Source: an uncultured Oscillospiraceae bacterium (lineage in GTDB: Bacteria; Bacillota; Clostridia; Oscillospirales; Oscillospiraceae). Taken from it: a stretch of 64,000 nt of DNA. A program made the translations under genes and the position numbers. Under the pieces are notes generated by a model that saw only the letters and a program-made list of their open reading frames with translations, had not been told where the DNA came from and made no database searches. Where the stretch lies: NCBI GenBank assembly GCA_934590325.1, contig CAKTOW010000001.1, positions 186,001 to 250,000 of the forward strand. Direction: 5' to 3'. Position 1 is the first letter of the stretch. Every line of letters begins with the position of its first letter. Below are positions 25,482-33,219 of this stretch, one piece after another.

Positions 25482-27077
25482 ATGAAATACATTTTTGTGA
25501 CAGGCGGCGTGGTATCCGGACTGGGCAAGGGTATATGCGCCGCGTCCCTGGGGAGGCTGCTGAAGCAGTGCGGCCTGCGAGTGCGGAACCAGAAGTTTGA
25601 CCCGTATCTGAACGTGGATCCGGGCACCATGAGCCCCTACCAGCACGGCGAGGTGTTCGTCACCGACGACGGCGCGGAGACCGACCTGGATCTGGGGCAT
25701 TACGAACGGTTCGTGGATGTGGCGCTGACCGGCGACAGCTCCGTGTCCTCGGGCAAGATATTTTGGTCGGTGCTGAACCGGGAGCGGCAGGGCGGCTACC
25801 TGGGCGGCACGGTGCAGATCATCCCCCACGTCACCGACGAGATCAAGCGGCGGCTGTACGCCATGGATGACGGACAGACGGATGTGGTCATCGCGGAGAT
25901 CGGCGGCACGGTGGGCGACATCGAGAGCCAGCCCTATCTGGAAGCTATCCGCCAGGTGGCGGCAGAACAGGGACGGGAGAACGTGCTGTACATCCACGTG
26001 CCGCTGGTGGTGTCCATCCCCGGCAGCGGCGAGCTGAAAAGCAAGCCCACTCAGCACTCGGTGAAGGAGCTGCTCAGCGTGGGCATCCAGCCGGACATCC
26101 TGGTATGCCGCACGGACAGCCCCCTGCCCGACGATATGCGCAAGAAGATCGCGCTGTTCTGCAACGTCAGCGAGGACTGCGTCATCCCCAACCTGACGGC
26201 CTCCACCCTGTACGAGGTGCCCCTGCTGCTGGAAAAGGAGGGGCTGTGCCGTGTGGTGTGCCGCAAGCTGGGTCTGGACGCCGGCGAGCCGGACATGGCA
26301 CACTGGCGTGAGCTGGTGGCACAGATACACGCGGCGGAGCGCCACCATGTGACCATAGCGCTGGTGGGCAAGTACACGGAGCTGCATGACGCCTATCTCA
26401 GCGTGGCGGAGTCCCTGTTCCACGCGGGCACCGCCTGCGGCGCGCAGGTGGACATCCGGTGGGTGGACTCCCAGCACCTGACGGCGGAGAACCTGGAGGC
26501 GGCCCTGGACGGGTGCAGCGGCATACTGGTGCCCGGCGGCTTCGGCGACCGGGGCATCGAGGGCATGATACTGGCGGCGCAGTACGCCCGGGAGCGGCGC
26601 ATCCCCTACCTGGGTATATGCCTGGGCATGCAGATCGCGGTCATCGAGTTCGCCCGGCACGTGGCCGGGTGGGCGGACGCCCACAGCGCGGAGTTCGACT
26701 CCGCCACGGCGCACCCGGTCATCGACCTGATGCCCGACCAGGTGGGCGTCACCGCCAAGGGCGGCACCATGCGGCTGGGCAAGTACCCCTGCGCGCTGAC
26801 GGCGGGCACGAAGGCCCAGGCCGCCTACGGCCAGAGCGAGATATGGGAGCGGCACCGGCACCGGTACGAGTGCAGCAACGTGTTCCGCCCAGCGCTGGAG
26901 GAGGCGGGGCTGCACATCGCCGGCACGTCCCCGGACGGCCGCCTGGTGGAGATGGTGGAGCTGCCGGAGCACCCCTGGTTCGTGGGCTGCCAGTTCCACC
27001 CGGAGTTCAAGAGCCGCCCCGACCGGCCCCACCCCCTGTTCAGGGGCTTTGTTGCGGCGGCGCTGGAAAACGAATAA
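25482..27077 (+). CDS. pyrG: CTP synthase
   Basis: The 531-residue enzyme has the amidoligase domain ([49 protein letters not shown]) and a class I glutamine amidotransferase domain (GGFGDRG, GICLGMQ with the catalytic Cys, CQFHPEF). It makes CTP from UTP, ATP and glutamine, the last step of pyrimidine nucleotide synthesis. ATG 25482 gives the family start MKYIFVTGG. The attenuator with a run of Gs known in Bacillus pyrG leaders is not obvious here. Confidence 0.97.
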   Translation: MKYIFVTGGVVSGLGKGICAASLGRLLKQCGLRVRNQKFDPYLNVDPGTMSPYQHGEVFVTDDGAETDLDLGHYERFVDVALTGDSSVSSGKIFWSVLNRERQGGYLGGTVQIIPHVTDEIKRRLYAMDDGQTDVVIAEIGGTVGDIESQPYLEAIRQVAAEQGRENVLYIHVPLVVSIPGSGELKSKPTQHSVKELLSVGIQPDILVCRTDSPLPDDMRKKIALFCNVSEDCVIPNLTASTLYEVPLLLEKEGLCRVVCRKLGLDAGEPDMAHWRELVAQIHAAERHHVTIALVGKYTELHDAYLSVAESLFHAGTACGAQVDIRWVDSQHLTAENLEAALDGCSGILVPGGFGDRGIEGMILAAQYARERRIPYLGICLGMQIAVIEFARHVAGWADAHSAEFDSATAHPVIDLMPDQVGVTAKGGTMRLGKYPCALTAGTKAQAAYGQSEIWERHRHRYECSNVFRPALEEAGLHIAGTSPDGRLVEMVELPEHPWFVGCQFHPEFKSRPDRPHPLFRGFVAAALENE

Positions 27078-27082
27078 GAACG

Positions 27083-27111
27083 AAAAAGCACCCCTCACGG
27101 GGTGCTTTTTT
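27083..27111. terminator. Bidirectional terminator
   Basis: AAAAAGCACCCC pairs with GGGGTGCTTTTTT between pyrG and a convergent gene. Confidence 0.88.
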
Positions 27112-27113
27112 CG

Positions 27114-27533
27114 TCAGGGCTGCATGGCCGCGGCGGTGGCCGGGTCCAGATAGTATTTTCCGTCGCCGCCCCGGTAGTAGATGTTCTGGATAAACCCGTG
27201 GAGGTCGTACTCCACCTTGGTGTTGGGCTCGGCCAGCATGGTGTACATCTCCTCCGGCATGATGTCCTCACGGCTGTTGATCTCCTCCTCGGTCAGGTCG
27301 CCGCCGCTCTCAATGGTGCGGTTCAGGTCTGCGTCGTAGTAGACCACGGAATAGTCCTGCATCCAGGTGGGGAGATAGACCACCTTGGTGCCGGTCTGGC
27401 CGTTGTCGGTGCTCTGGGAGACATCCTCCACCGGCGGGACGTCGGTCTCGTCCGCGGGCAGGGTCTGCACGCCGCAGGCGGACAGCGCCAGCAGCAGCGC
27501 CAGCAAAATGGCAGTAATGGATAGCTTTTTCAT
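27114..27533 (-). CDS. Small lipoprotein of unknown function
   Basis: It starts with MKKLSITAILLALLLALSAC-G, a lipoprotein signal, so the 139-residue product is expected to be anchored outside the membrane. The mature part is acidic with no family I recognise (VVYLPTWMQDYSVVYYDADL). It lies 5 bp behind the DUF4367-like gene and is probably the third gene of the ECF sigma operon. Confidence 0.75.
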   Translation of the reverse strand: MKKLSITAILLALLLALSACGVQTLPADETDVPPVEDVSQSTDNGQTGTKVVYLPTWMQDYSVVYYDADLNRTIESGGDLTEEEINSREDIMPEEMYTMLAEPNTKVEYDLHGFIQNIYYRGGDGKYYLDPATAAAMQP

Positions 27534-27538
27534 ATTCG

Positions 27539-28384
27539 TCAGCTCCTTTCGCTCGTATACACGCTCTCCGCCGTGGAGAGCAGTTCGTCCTGCGGCATGC
27601 CGCCCATGAGCAGGAACAGGCAGTTGGCCCGCTCATCCACCCACAGCAGCGCCGCACCGCCCTCCGGTACGGACACGTGGTGGAAATGCACGGGGTCCTC
27701 CCCGCGATAGAACCACAGGCCGAAGCCGTGCAGCGTATTCCGGGCAGCGGTCTCCGCCGGGGCGATGCGGTACAGCTGGGCAGACAGGCCGTGCACCGCC
27801 ACGTCCTCCATCTCGTAGCCCTGCGGGGTGCCGGGGCCGCCCATGGGGCGTTGGCCGGTCTCCGTATAGTACAGGCCGCCGGTGTCATTGCCCCGCAGCT
27901 CCACGCTGATGGGCGTGCCGCCCGACAGGGGCAGGCTCTGGAACAGCAGATCCCCGTTGGGGGACGTCCAGTGCATGACGCGGATGCCGTCCCCGGTGCC
28001 GGTGTAGTCGCCGTTCAGAACGTAGCCCGTCGGGGCGGTGGGGGCATAGTCCTCCGGGGCAGGCTGGCTGTCCACCGGGGAAATGTGGTAAACGGTGGCC
28101 AGTTCGGTCATCCGCAGGAACCAGCGGCCGACCGCCGCCCGCGCCACCGGACTGGCCGCCAGCACCACGCCCAGCGCCAGCACTGCCGTCAGCATGGCCG
28201 CCGCCACGCGCTGCCATACGATGCGCGACGTCCGGCGCCGCCGCATACGGTGCAGCAGGGGCGCCATACGCTCCGCGAGGGCCGCGGAGGGCGGCTCCCC
28301 CTCCTCCGGCAGGGCCGCGGCCAGGGACGCGGCCATCTGCCGCGCCGCTACGCGCAGCAGGTCGTCGCTGAGAGAGATATTCAT
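27539..28384 (-). CDS. Membrane anti-sigma-like protein (DUF4367-type ending)
   Basis: The 281-residue protein has a cytosolic N-terminus (about 50 residues, Arg-rich RRRRTSR end), one transmembrane helix (AAAMLTAVLALGVVLA) and an extracellular part. The end (ALLWVDERANCLFLLMGGMPQDELLSTAESV) resembles DUF4367 domains, which often follow ECF sigma factors. It overlaps the sigma stop by 4 bases (ATGA). It is most likely the regulator of that sigma. Confidence 0.75.
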   Translation of the reverse strand: MNISLSDDLLRVAARQMAASLAAALPEEGEPPSAALAERMAPLLHRMRRRRTSRIVWQRVAAAMLTAVLALGVVLAASPVARAAVGRWFLRMTELATVYHISPVDSQPAPEDYAPTAPTGYVLNGDYTGTGDGIRVMHWTSPNGDLLFQSLPLSGGTPISVELRGNDTGGLYYTETGQRPMGGPGTPQGYEMEDVAVHGLSAQLYRIAPAETAARNTLHGFGLWFYRGEDPVHFHHVSVPEGGAALLWVDERANCLFLLMGGMPQDELLSTAESVYTSERS

Positions 28385-28902
28385 ACGGTCACATCCTCCT
28401 TTTCCAGTTCTGCGCGCAGGGCGGCCTTGGCACGCTGCAGCAGCTTCTGCCCGGCGGCGGGGGAGATGTCCATCAGCGCTGCTGTCTCGCGGGCGGAATA
28501 TCCGCAGCCGTACCGCAGCAGCAGCGCCTCGCGGTACCGGGGCGTCAGGCGGCCCATGGCGTCGGCCACCGGGCTGCCGCAGGGCGGCGGCGTGACCACG
28601 GCCGTGTTCTCGTCGAAGGCCGCGCCGGTGCGCCGGGCCTGCTGCCGCAGGAGGTCGATGCACTTGCGCTCCGTGACCACCGTCAGGTACGCCTCCAGCT
28701 GCGGCCGGGGCAGGCGGCTCAGCCGCGTGAAGTGCTCCGCCAGCGCCAGGAATGCCTGCTGCACCGCGTCCTCCGCGTCCTGACGCTCCGGCAGGCAGCG
28801 GCGCGCCAGCGCCAGCATACGGCCGCAGCAGGCGGTGTAGACATCCTCAAAGAGATGCCGCTCCGCCGCACCCTCGATGGCTTGTGTATAGACCAGCAAC
28901 AC
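28381..28902 (-). CDS. ECF-type sigma factor
   Basis: The 173-residue protein has region 2 (LFEDVYTACCGRMLALARR, AEDAVQQAFLALAEHF, RKCIDLLRQQ) and region 4 (YREALLLRYGCGYSARETAALMDISPAAGQKLLQRAK). The start is GTG 28902 after GGGAGGG. It is the second ECF/anti-sigma pair in the window and its target regulon is unknown. Confidence 0.88.
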   Translation of the reverse strand: MLLVYTQAIEGAAERHLFEDVYTACCGRMLALARRCLPERQDAEDAVQQAFLALAEHFTRLSRLPRPQLEAYLTVVTERKCIDLLRQQARRTGAAFDENTAVVTPPPCGSPVADAMGRLTPRYREALLLRYGCGYSARETAALMDISPAAGQKLLQRAKAALRAELEKEDVTV

Positions 28903-29031
28903 GCCGCCCTCCCTTCTTTTTCCCTATCATACCACAGGCTTCCGCCCTGCGCTATCACTATATAAACGGCGCAGGGGCGCAAAACTAGACAGCGGCGGAG
29001 AAAATTTTTTTGGAAATTTGCAATATGGGGG

Positions 29032-29066
29032 TTGATATTTCATACTACTGAATATAATTCAGTAGT
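29032..29066 (+). promoter_or_regulatory. PadR promoter with palindromic operator
   Basis: TTGATA (29032-29037) and TATAAT (29053-29058) are 15 bases apart. The -10 box lies in the middle of a perfect palindrome with 9-base arms, ACTACTGAA and TTCAGTAGT (29044-29066). This is what an autorepressed PadR promoter looks like. Confidence 0.75.
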
Positions 29067-29095
29067 GTAAGGCAGATACAAAAGGGAGGTGCGAT

Positions 29096-29425
29096 ATGAA
29101 CCCACAATATAAAAAAGGCGTGCTGGAGCTGTGCGTGCTGTCTCTGCTGCGGAAGCAGGACCGGTACGGCTATGAAATATCCGACTATCTCTCCCGGCAC
29201 ATCGACATCGCGGACGGCACGGTATATCCCCTGCTGCGGAAGATGAAGGCGGACGGCCTTGTGACCACCTATCTGCAGGAGGAAAGCGGCGGCCCGCCCC
29301 GTAAATACTACAAACTGACACAGCTGGGCGAGGACGTATACACCATGGACCGGGCGGAGTACCTGCGGTTTGCGGACACCGTCCGTGCGCTCTTAAAGGA
29401 GGATGACGACAATGAAGAAAACTGA
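29096..29425 (+). CDS. PadR-family transcriptional regulator
   Basis: The 109-residue winged-helix protein has the PadR start KKGVLELCVLSLLRKQDRYGYEI, GTVYPLLRKMKADGLVTTY and YYKLTQLGE. PadR proteins repress membrane-protein or transporter genes and their own gene. GGGAGGT precedes ATG 29096. It is coupled to a DUF1700-like partner, a pairing that is common in Firmicutes. Confidence 0.93.
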   Translation: MNPQYKKGVLELCVLSLLRKQDRYGYEISDYLSRHIDIADGTVYPLLRKMKADGLVTTYLQEESGGPPRKYYKLTQLGEDVYTMDRAEYLRFADTVRALLKEDDDNEEN

Positions 29426-29678
29426 GTTCCTGACGCGGCTCAACGATGAGCTGAACAGGCGGAACGCGGCCGACGCCGCGGATATCGTGGAGGAATACGC
29501 GCAGCACTTCGACCTGAAGCTGGCAGACGGCTACTTCGAGGAGGAGATCGCCGCCCGGCTGGGCGACCCGGCGATGCTGGCGGGCTTCGCTGTCGTGCTG
29601 GCCTATGTGGTGTGCGCCCTGTCCACCGGCAGCTTACAGTTCTGGCACGTGTGGGGCTGCTTCAGGTACCGCGGGTAA
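29412..29678 (+). CDS. DUF1700-like membrane protein, internally shortened
   Basis: The N-terminus (KKTEFLTRLNDELNRRNAADAADIVEEYAQHF, EEEIAARLGDPAM) matches DUF1700 proteins, which usually have about 200 residues and several membrane helices. Here one hydrophobic segment follows directly and the protein ends at 88 residues (WHVWGCFRYRG). An internal deletion that kept the last helix is likely. ATG 29412 is chosen because AAGGAGG (29396-29402) is 9 bases upstream. It overlaps padR by 14 bp. Confidence 0.65.
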   Translation: MKKTEFLTRLNDELNRRNAADAADIVEEYAQHFDLKLADGYFEEEIAARLGDPAMLAGFAVVLAYVVCALSTGSLQFWHVWGCFRYRG

Positions 29679-29778
29679 CAAAACGGTCCGGCAAAAGCCT
29701 GTAGGCCATACTGTTAGCCATAGAAACAAATCTGCACCAAATCAAGCACAGTCAGCGCAACACGCGCATAAACAAAGA

Positions 29779-29818
29779 AAACCCCGGAAGCCTTGCGATC
29801 ACAAGGTTTCCGGGGTTT
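29779..29818 (-). terminator. Terminator of the tRNA-Ser pair
   Basis: On the reverse strand a 17-bp stem with one mismatch (CCCCGGAAACCTTG...) is followed by TTTTCTTTGTTT. Confidence 0.8.
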
Positions 29819-29909
29819 GGCGCGGAAGGAGGGATTTGAACCCTCGCGCCGCTTTTGACGGCCTACTCCCTTAGCAGGGGAGCCCCTTCGGCCACTTGGG
29901 TACTTCCGC
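29818..29909 (-). tRNA. tRNA-Ser(GCT)
   Basis: The anticodon loop is CTGCTAA in stem CTCCC/GGGAG. There is a long variable arm, acceptor GCGGAAG/CTTCCGC and encoded CCA. Confidence 0.95.
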
Positions 29910-29922
29910 ATATTTCATTTTC

Positions 29923-30010
29923 TGGCGGAGAGAGTGGGATTCGAACCCACGGATGCTTTCACATCGCCGGTTTTCAAGACCGGTGCTTTCGACCACTCAG
30001 CCATCTCTCC
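29923..30010 (-). tRNA. tRNA-Ser(TGA)
   Basis: The anticodon loop is CTTGAAA in stem CCGGT/ACCGG. There is a long variable arm, acceptor GGAGAGA/TCTCTCC and encoded CCA. It is upstream of tRNA-Ser(GCT) in one transcript. Confidence 0.95.
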
Positions 30011-30177
30011 GTGTGTAAAAGCGCCTCTCATACCAAACGCGAATATTATATTACCATGTGCCGCCGCCTTTGTCAACAAAAAGCCGCACGAGAAATTTGA
30101 AAAAAATTCAAATTAGGGCTTGCAAACCAGCGAAAACTGTGGTATTCTTAATAGGCTGTTTGAGCAAAACTGCATAT

Positions 30178-30254
30178 CCGGGTGTGGCGAAGTTTGGTAT
30201 CGCGCTTGAATGGGGTTCAAGAGGCCTCGAGTTCGAATCTCGACACTCGGACCA
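30178..30254 (+). tRNA. tRNA-Pro(GGG)
   Basis: The anticodon loop is ATGGGGT in stem CTTGA/TCAAG, with acceptor CCGGGTG/CACTCGG and encoded CCA. Confidence 0.92.
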
Positions 30255-30285
30255 AAAGAGAGACACGTATCGTGTCTCTCTTTTA
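30255..30285 (+). terminator. Terminator of tRNA-Pro
   Basis: AAAGAGAGACACG pairs with CGTGTCTCTCTTTT. Confidence 0.85.
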
Positions 30286-30313
30286 CTATTTATGCACCCT
30301 TCCCCAGCATGCG

Positions 30314-30341
30314 AAAAAGCGCGGCGGCCGCCGCGCTTTTT
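30314..30341. terminator. Palindromic GC-rich terminator
   Basis: A perfect 28-bp palindrome (AAAAAGCGCGGCGG and its complement) ends in TTTTT. The rest of the 30285-30470 gap shows nothing. Confidence 0.65.
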
Positions 30342-30470
30342 CTCTTCCTCCCTGTGCGATCTCTCCTTTTGAGAGCCCCCTTGTATAACATTGGTTATAG
30401 TATACCACAAATTTTTGAAATGTCCAGTGCTTTTCTCGTTAAAAAGCCAGCATTTACCACTAAAGATGGC

Positions 30471-30499
30471 GCATATCGCGCCGTCATGCGGCAAAACTA
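30471..30499 (+). promoter_or_regulatory. Candidate sigma-G-type promoter of the SASP gene
   Basis: GCATA (30471-30475), 17 bases, AAAACTA (30493-30499). Sigma-G sites known from Bacillus have GnATR and CATnhTA; the -35 fits well and the -10 only partly. Confidence 0.35.
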
Positions 30500-30555
30500 C
30501 CGTTGCGATACCCAACAAGGGCATTTGCCCCACAACATGAAAGGAGATCACAACT

Positions 30556-30819
30556 ATGTCTACCAAGAACAGCAACAAGCTGAATATCCCCGAGGCCAAG
30601 GCCGCTATGGAGCAGTTCAAGATGGAGGCCGCCTCCGAGGTCGGCGTGAACCTGAAGAACGGTTACAACGGTCACCTGACCAGCCGCGAGGCCGGTTCCG
30701 TCGGCGGTCAGATGGTCAAGAACGTGTGTCCCATACGAACTGCTAGATTTATGAGGAAAGATAGGACGGCTGTGGGGCATGCAGTGTCCGTGGAATACAT
30801 AGCAGCATTGACCGTGTAG
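30556..30819 (+). CDS. Alpha/beta-type small acid-soluble spore protein, 5' part (interrupted)
   Basis: AAGGAG precedes ATG 30556. The first 55 residues are a typical SASP: IPEAKAAMEQFKMEAASEVG, NLKNGYNGHLTSREAGSVGG and QMVK. SASPs coat spore DNA and protect it from UV and heat. After QMVK the frame leaves the family and ends with 32 foreign residues (NVCPIRT...). The expected last residues KKMIESYEKNL are found at the end of the recombinase gene 4.2 kb downstream. Excision would give a 65-residue SASP. The fusion protein may or may not bind DNA. Confidence 0.92.
   Translation: MSTKNSNKLNIPEAKAAMEQFKMEAASEVGVNLKNGYNGHLTSREAGSVGGQMVKNVCPIRTARFMRKDRTAVGHAVSVEYIAALTV
30714..30722 (+). repeat. 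Left attachment repeat of the SASP element
   Basis: GGTCAAGAA is identical to 34917-34925. To the left lies SASP sequence, to the right element sequence. Confidence 0.88.
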
Positions 30820-30826
30820 TAAAGGT

Positions 30827-30869
30827 ATTCCCGGCAGATTGCGGGAAACGCAGCCTGCCGGGAATTTTC
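30827..30869 (+). terminator. Terminator near the left end of the element
   Basis: ATTCCCGGCAG pairs with CTGCCGGGAAT, followed by TTTT. It would stop SASP transcription in the integrated state and recombinase transcription in a circle. Confidence 0.7.
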
Positions 30870-30966
30870 AATTTTCAGTTTTGCAGCTTTCTCGTTGCAA
30901 ACATCTCAGAATTATGGTAAAATGAGCATACGAAGGATAGATATTTAAGATAAAGCAGGGATTATA

Positions 30967-31893
30967 GTGAAACAAATCAGAAATGGATTTACGTTGATGG
31001 AAATGCTGATCGTCATTGCAATCATCGCTGTATTGATTGCGATCGCGATCCCGGTATTTTCATCACAGCTTGAAAAAACCAGAGAAGCGACGGACCTTGC
31101 AAATGTACGCTCTGCTTATGCGCAGGTATCTTCAGAGGCACTGCTCGGGAATTCGGAGACCACCGTGACTGTTGACCTGAAGCAGAAGCGGGCCGACTGG
31201 CAATCGGTCGATCCGGTGAATATCGGCGGTATCGTCCACTATAAAGAGCAAGGAGACACGAATAATTGGAAAGGCGTTGCTGCGCCGAATGGAACCTGTG
31301 TTGTTTCCTATGATAAGAATTACGGAATCATTCTGACTTGGAGCGGAAAAGCCGACCCTTCTGCCCCCAAGTATCCGTTTAACACAAGCGTGACGAATTT
31401 CTTTCCGCTTCTATATGGTACAGACTTCTGGAAAAACGGTGATATGAAGGGTAAACCAAACTTCGAGTTTGACTCCAGGTGTCCGGATTCAGATTATGTT
31501 CCGGCTATTTCCGAAGCGATCGAAAATTTGGACAACAGTCTCCTGCAGCAGCCGGACTGCACATGGGCCTTTCTTGGCAGCGGAAAAGAAGGACAAGATG
31601 CAAACCGATACCTTTTCTGGACGTCTCTGAACACTAACGATGTCGGAGCCGGAAAAAACATCCCCGTAATTATTCAAACCGGCGACGGGAAATATTACGT
31701 TTCCGAAACCACGACCGGCCAGCGAACAAAAAACGGCAAAACCTATGTTGCCGTTTCTCAATCACTTATTTCGCAAAGTCAATATAAGGAAATCCTGAAA
31801 AACGGAGAACCATTTTCCTCCTTGGAGGCAGCATACGACGCCTATCTCAAAGCCTTGGGTAATTCCAAGTATGATTCGGTTCGTCAGTCTTAA
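30967..31893 (+). CDS. Type IV pilin-like protein
   Basis: The 308-residue protein starts with a prepilin signal, NG-FTLMEMLIVIAIIAVLIAIAIP, with Glu at +5 after the cleavage Gly, and one hydrophobic helix. The rest is a large hydrophilic head (NTSVTNFFPLLYGTDFW and others) of no family I know. The start is GTG 30967 with a weak binding site. No pilus ATPase, prepilin peptidase or platform gene is in the window, so it must use the host system if it is assembled. Its base composition is more AT-rich than its surroundings, as expected of transferred cargo. Confidence 0.8.
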   Translation: MKQIRNGFTLMEMLIVIAIIAVLIAIAIPVFSSQLEKTREATDLANVRSAYAQVSSEALLGNSETTVTVDLKQKRADWQSVDPVNIGGIVHYKEQGDTNNWKGVAAPNGTCVVSYDKNYGIILTWSGKADPSAPKYPFNTSVTNFFPLLYGTDFWKNGDMKGKPNFEFDSRCPDSDYVPAISEAIENLDNSLLQQPDCTWAFLGSGKEGQDANRYLFWTSLNTNDVGAGKNIPVIIQTGDGKYYVSETTTGQRTKNGKTYVAVSQSLISQSQYKEILKNGEPFSSLEAAYDAYLKALGNSKYDSVRQS

Positions 31894-31944
31894 GGTGCTT
31901 TGCTCCGCTATAACCGCTGATCCCGGGAAACATCATATTTAAAA

Positions 31945-32203
31945 TCAAAGCTGCTTCTGCCGCAGCAGAATGGTTGTACACACTCTGTCTGTGATGAGTC
32001 CCCGGTCTCGTTGCGGGTAGTATCGCAGCAGCGGCTCCAACCTTGTAAACATATCATATTCGGTACGAATAGTCAATATATCCGTCTTGCAGAACATCGC
32101 CAGTGTAGAGAGGATAAAAAGCCAACTGCTCCATCAGCAGTTCTTGCCGTGCCGTGTTCTGATCGGCGGTGGATATGCGGATGTAACCGATTTTCAATTG
32201 CAA
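31945..32203 (-). pseudogene. Remnant of a small resolvase/invertase
   Basis: From TTG 32203, after GAGGAGG, the frame reads LQLKIGYIRISTADQNTARQ, the start of a small serine recombinase with the catalytic Ser. After about 49 codons it stops at TGA 32056-32054. A shifted frame continues as EYDMFTRLEPLLRYYPQRDR to a stop at 31945. The catalytic core is missing, so it is inactive. Confidence 0.55.
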
Positions 32204-32225
32204 GACGCCTCCTCTCATTTGCCAA

Positions 32226-32340
32226 TCCCAATAGAGTCCCTTCCGCAGATGGCACGTGCCGGAATGCGGGAAGTGACCCTATTGGGACTCTTTTTCTGTG
32301 TGCCATTAGGGTACACCCTATTGGCACATCAATAGGGGTC
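32226..32340. repeat. Cluster of inverted repeats, res-site-like
   Basis: Variants of ACCCTATTGG/CCAATAGGGT occur at 32227-32237, 32276-32286, 32302-32312, 32315-32324 and 32330-32339 in alternating orientation, forming one long and one short hairpin. The cluster lies just upstream of the resolvase remnant, the usual place of a res site. Confidence 0.55.
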
Positions 32341-32424
32341 CTCGTCCTGCGGAATGCAGAGCTTGAGCAATGCTGCCAATACAATACCGCAAAGCTCCAA
32401 TGCGATTTTCCAGTTCCACTTCAC
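32329..32424 (-). CDS. Possible 31-residue hydrophobic peptide
   Basis: GTG 32424 with GAGG 7-10 bases upstream gives WNWKIALELCGIVLAALLKL plus an acidic end (QDEDPY). It could be a small membrane peptide or chance. Confidence 0.3.
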   Translation of the reverse strand: MKWNWKIALELCGIVLAALLKLCIPQDEDPY

Positions 32425-32462
32425 AAGGCATCCTCGGTACATCGTCTGAGTACACCTCGGTT

Positions 32463-32627
32463 CTATTTTTTCTTCTTTACGGACGGCGTGTATGCTGACC
32501 GGATTTTGATTTGCATTGCGCGGTAGTCAGCTTCGTTGATTACCTTCCGTTCCAATAATACTTCATTGAAGTATTGCAGCATTCCTTCCTGATATGCACT
32601 CTCTTTTGTCGCTTTTCCTGTCGGCAT
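32463..32627 (-). CDS. 54-residue SHOCT-like small protein
   Basis: ATG 32627 follows a perfect AAGGAGG 8 bases upstream. The protein has a helical hairpin (GMLQYFNEVLLERKVINEAD, YRAMQIKIRSA) and a Lys-rich end. It resembles in pattern the SHOCT-like protein at 7233 that precedes the other recombinase (LLKRLWKRELISEETYVSA). It belongs to the decayed reverse-strand cassette and may have preceded the resolvase. Confidence 0.6.
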   Translation of the reverse strand: MPTGKATKESAYQEGMLQYFNEVLLERKVINEADYRAMQIKIRSAYTPSVKKKK

Positions 32628-33012
32628 CGCGCCTTCCTCCTTTCCAGCTTATTATCATGTCCGATGGCATTTCAAAAAATACACGTATTTTCTCCAGCGT
32701 GTCCTGATACGGCGGTACGATCCCAAGATAGGAGGCGTCCGGCTCTATCAGCTTGCGAGGATTGACCGTCAACGAGATCATGTTCTGGTGTCCGCGTGTC
32801 AGGAACACCTGAATTCCATTTCTTGAAAACGCATTGCTCCTCCACGCGAATATCCCGCCAACTTCCTTGACCGGATAAAACTCACCCCCGCAGCTGCATT
32901 GCCGCAGTCGATTAAATACATTTGCGAACGCGACGTCTGTCGGATTCCATCGCAGTTCCAGGGTGTGAAAAGAAAAACCGGCCTTTCCATTTTCCCGATT
33001 TCCTTTTTCTAT
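32563..33012 (-). pseudogene. Start-less reading frame of a mobile-element protein
   Basis: The frame is open for 150 codons from a stop at 33013-33015, with no convincing start codon. It reads like real protein (LRQCSCGGEFYPVKEVGGIF, TVNPRKLIEPDASYLGIVPP). I cannot name the family; a replication or mobilisation protein fragment is possible. Its 3' end overlaps the 54-residue gene. Confidence 0.45.
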
Positions 33013-33152
33013 CTATATATCCTGGCCATCCCCAGTTGCTGCCCCATCGCACAGCGTAGACACAGCATGCCTCTCTGAGTTTTTGCAGCATGCTCTCATG
33101 CAGCATAGCAAAATATACGATATTTTTTCTATAGCAAGAATTCTTTCTCTCC

Positions 33153-33181
33153 TTGCCTTCTCTTGCTTCGCGTGCTACAAT
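33153..33181 (+). promoter_or_regulatory. Candidate promoter of the SASP-element recombinase
   Basis: TTGCCT (33153-33158), 17 bases, TACAAT (33176-33181), 38 bp before the start. It looks like a vegetative sigma-A promoter. I found no good sporulation sigma site. Confidence 0.5.
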
Positions 33182-33219
33182 AATAAACATGATACAACGA
33201 ACTAAATTGGAGGCATACC

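Noticed and set aside
32011..32526. 171-codon plus-strand frame in the SASP element
   Set aside because: The reverse strand shows resolvase-like and SHOCT-like sequences and repeats in the same place; the plus translation is low in sense.
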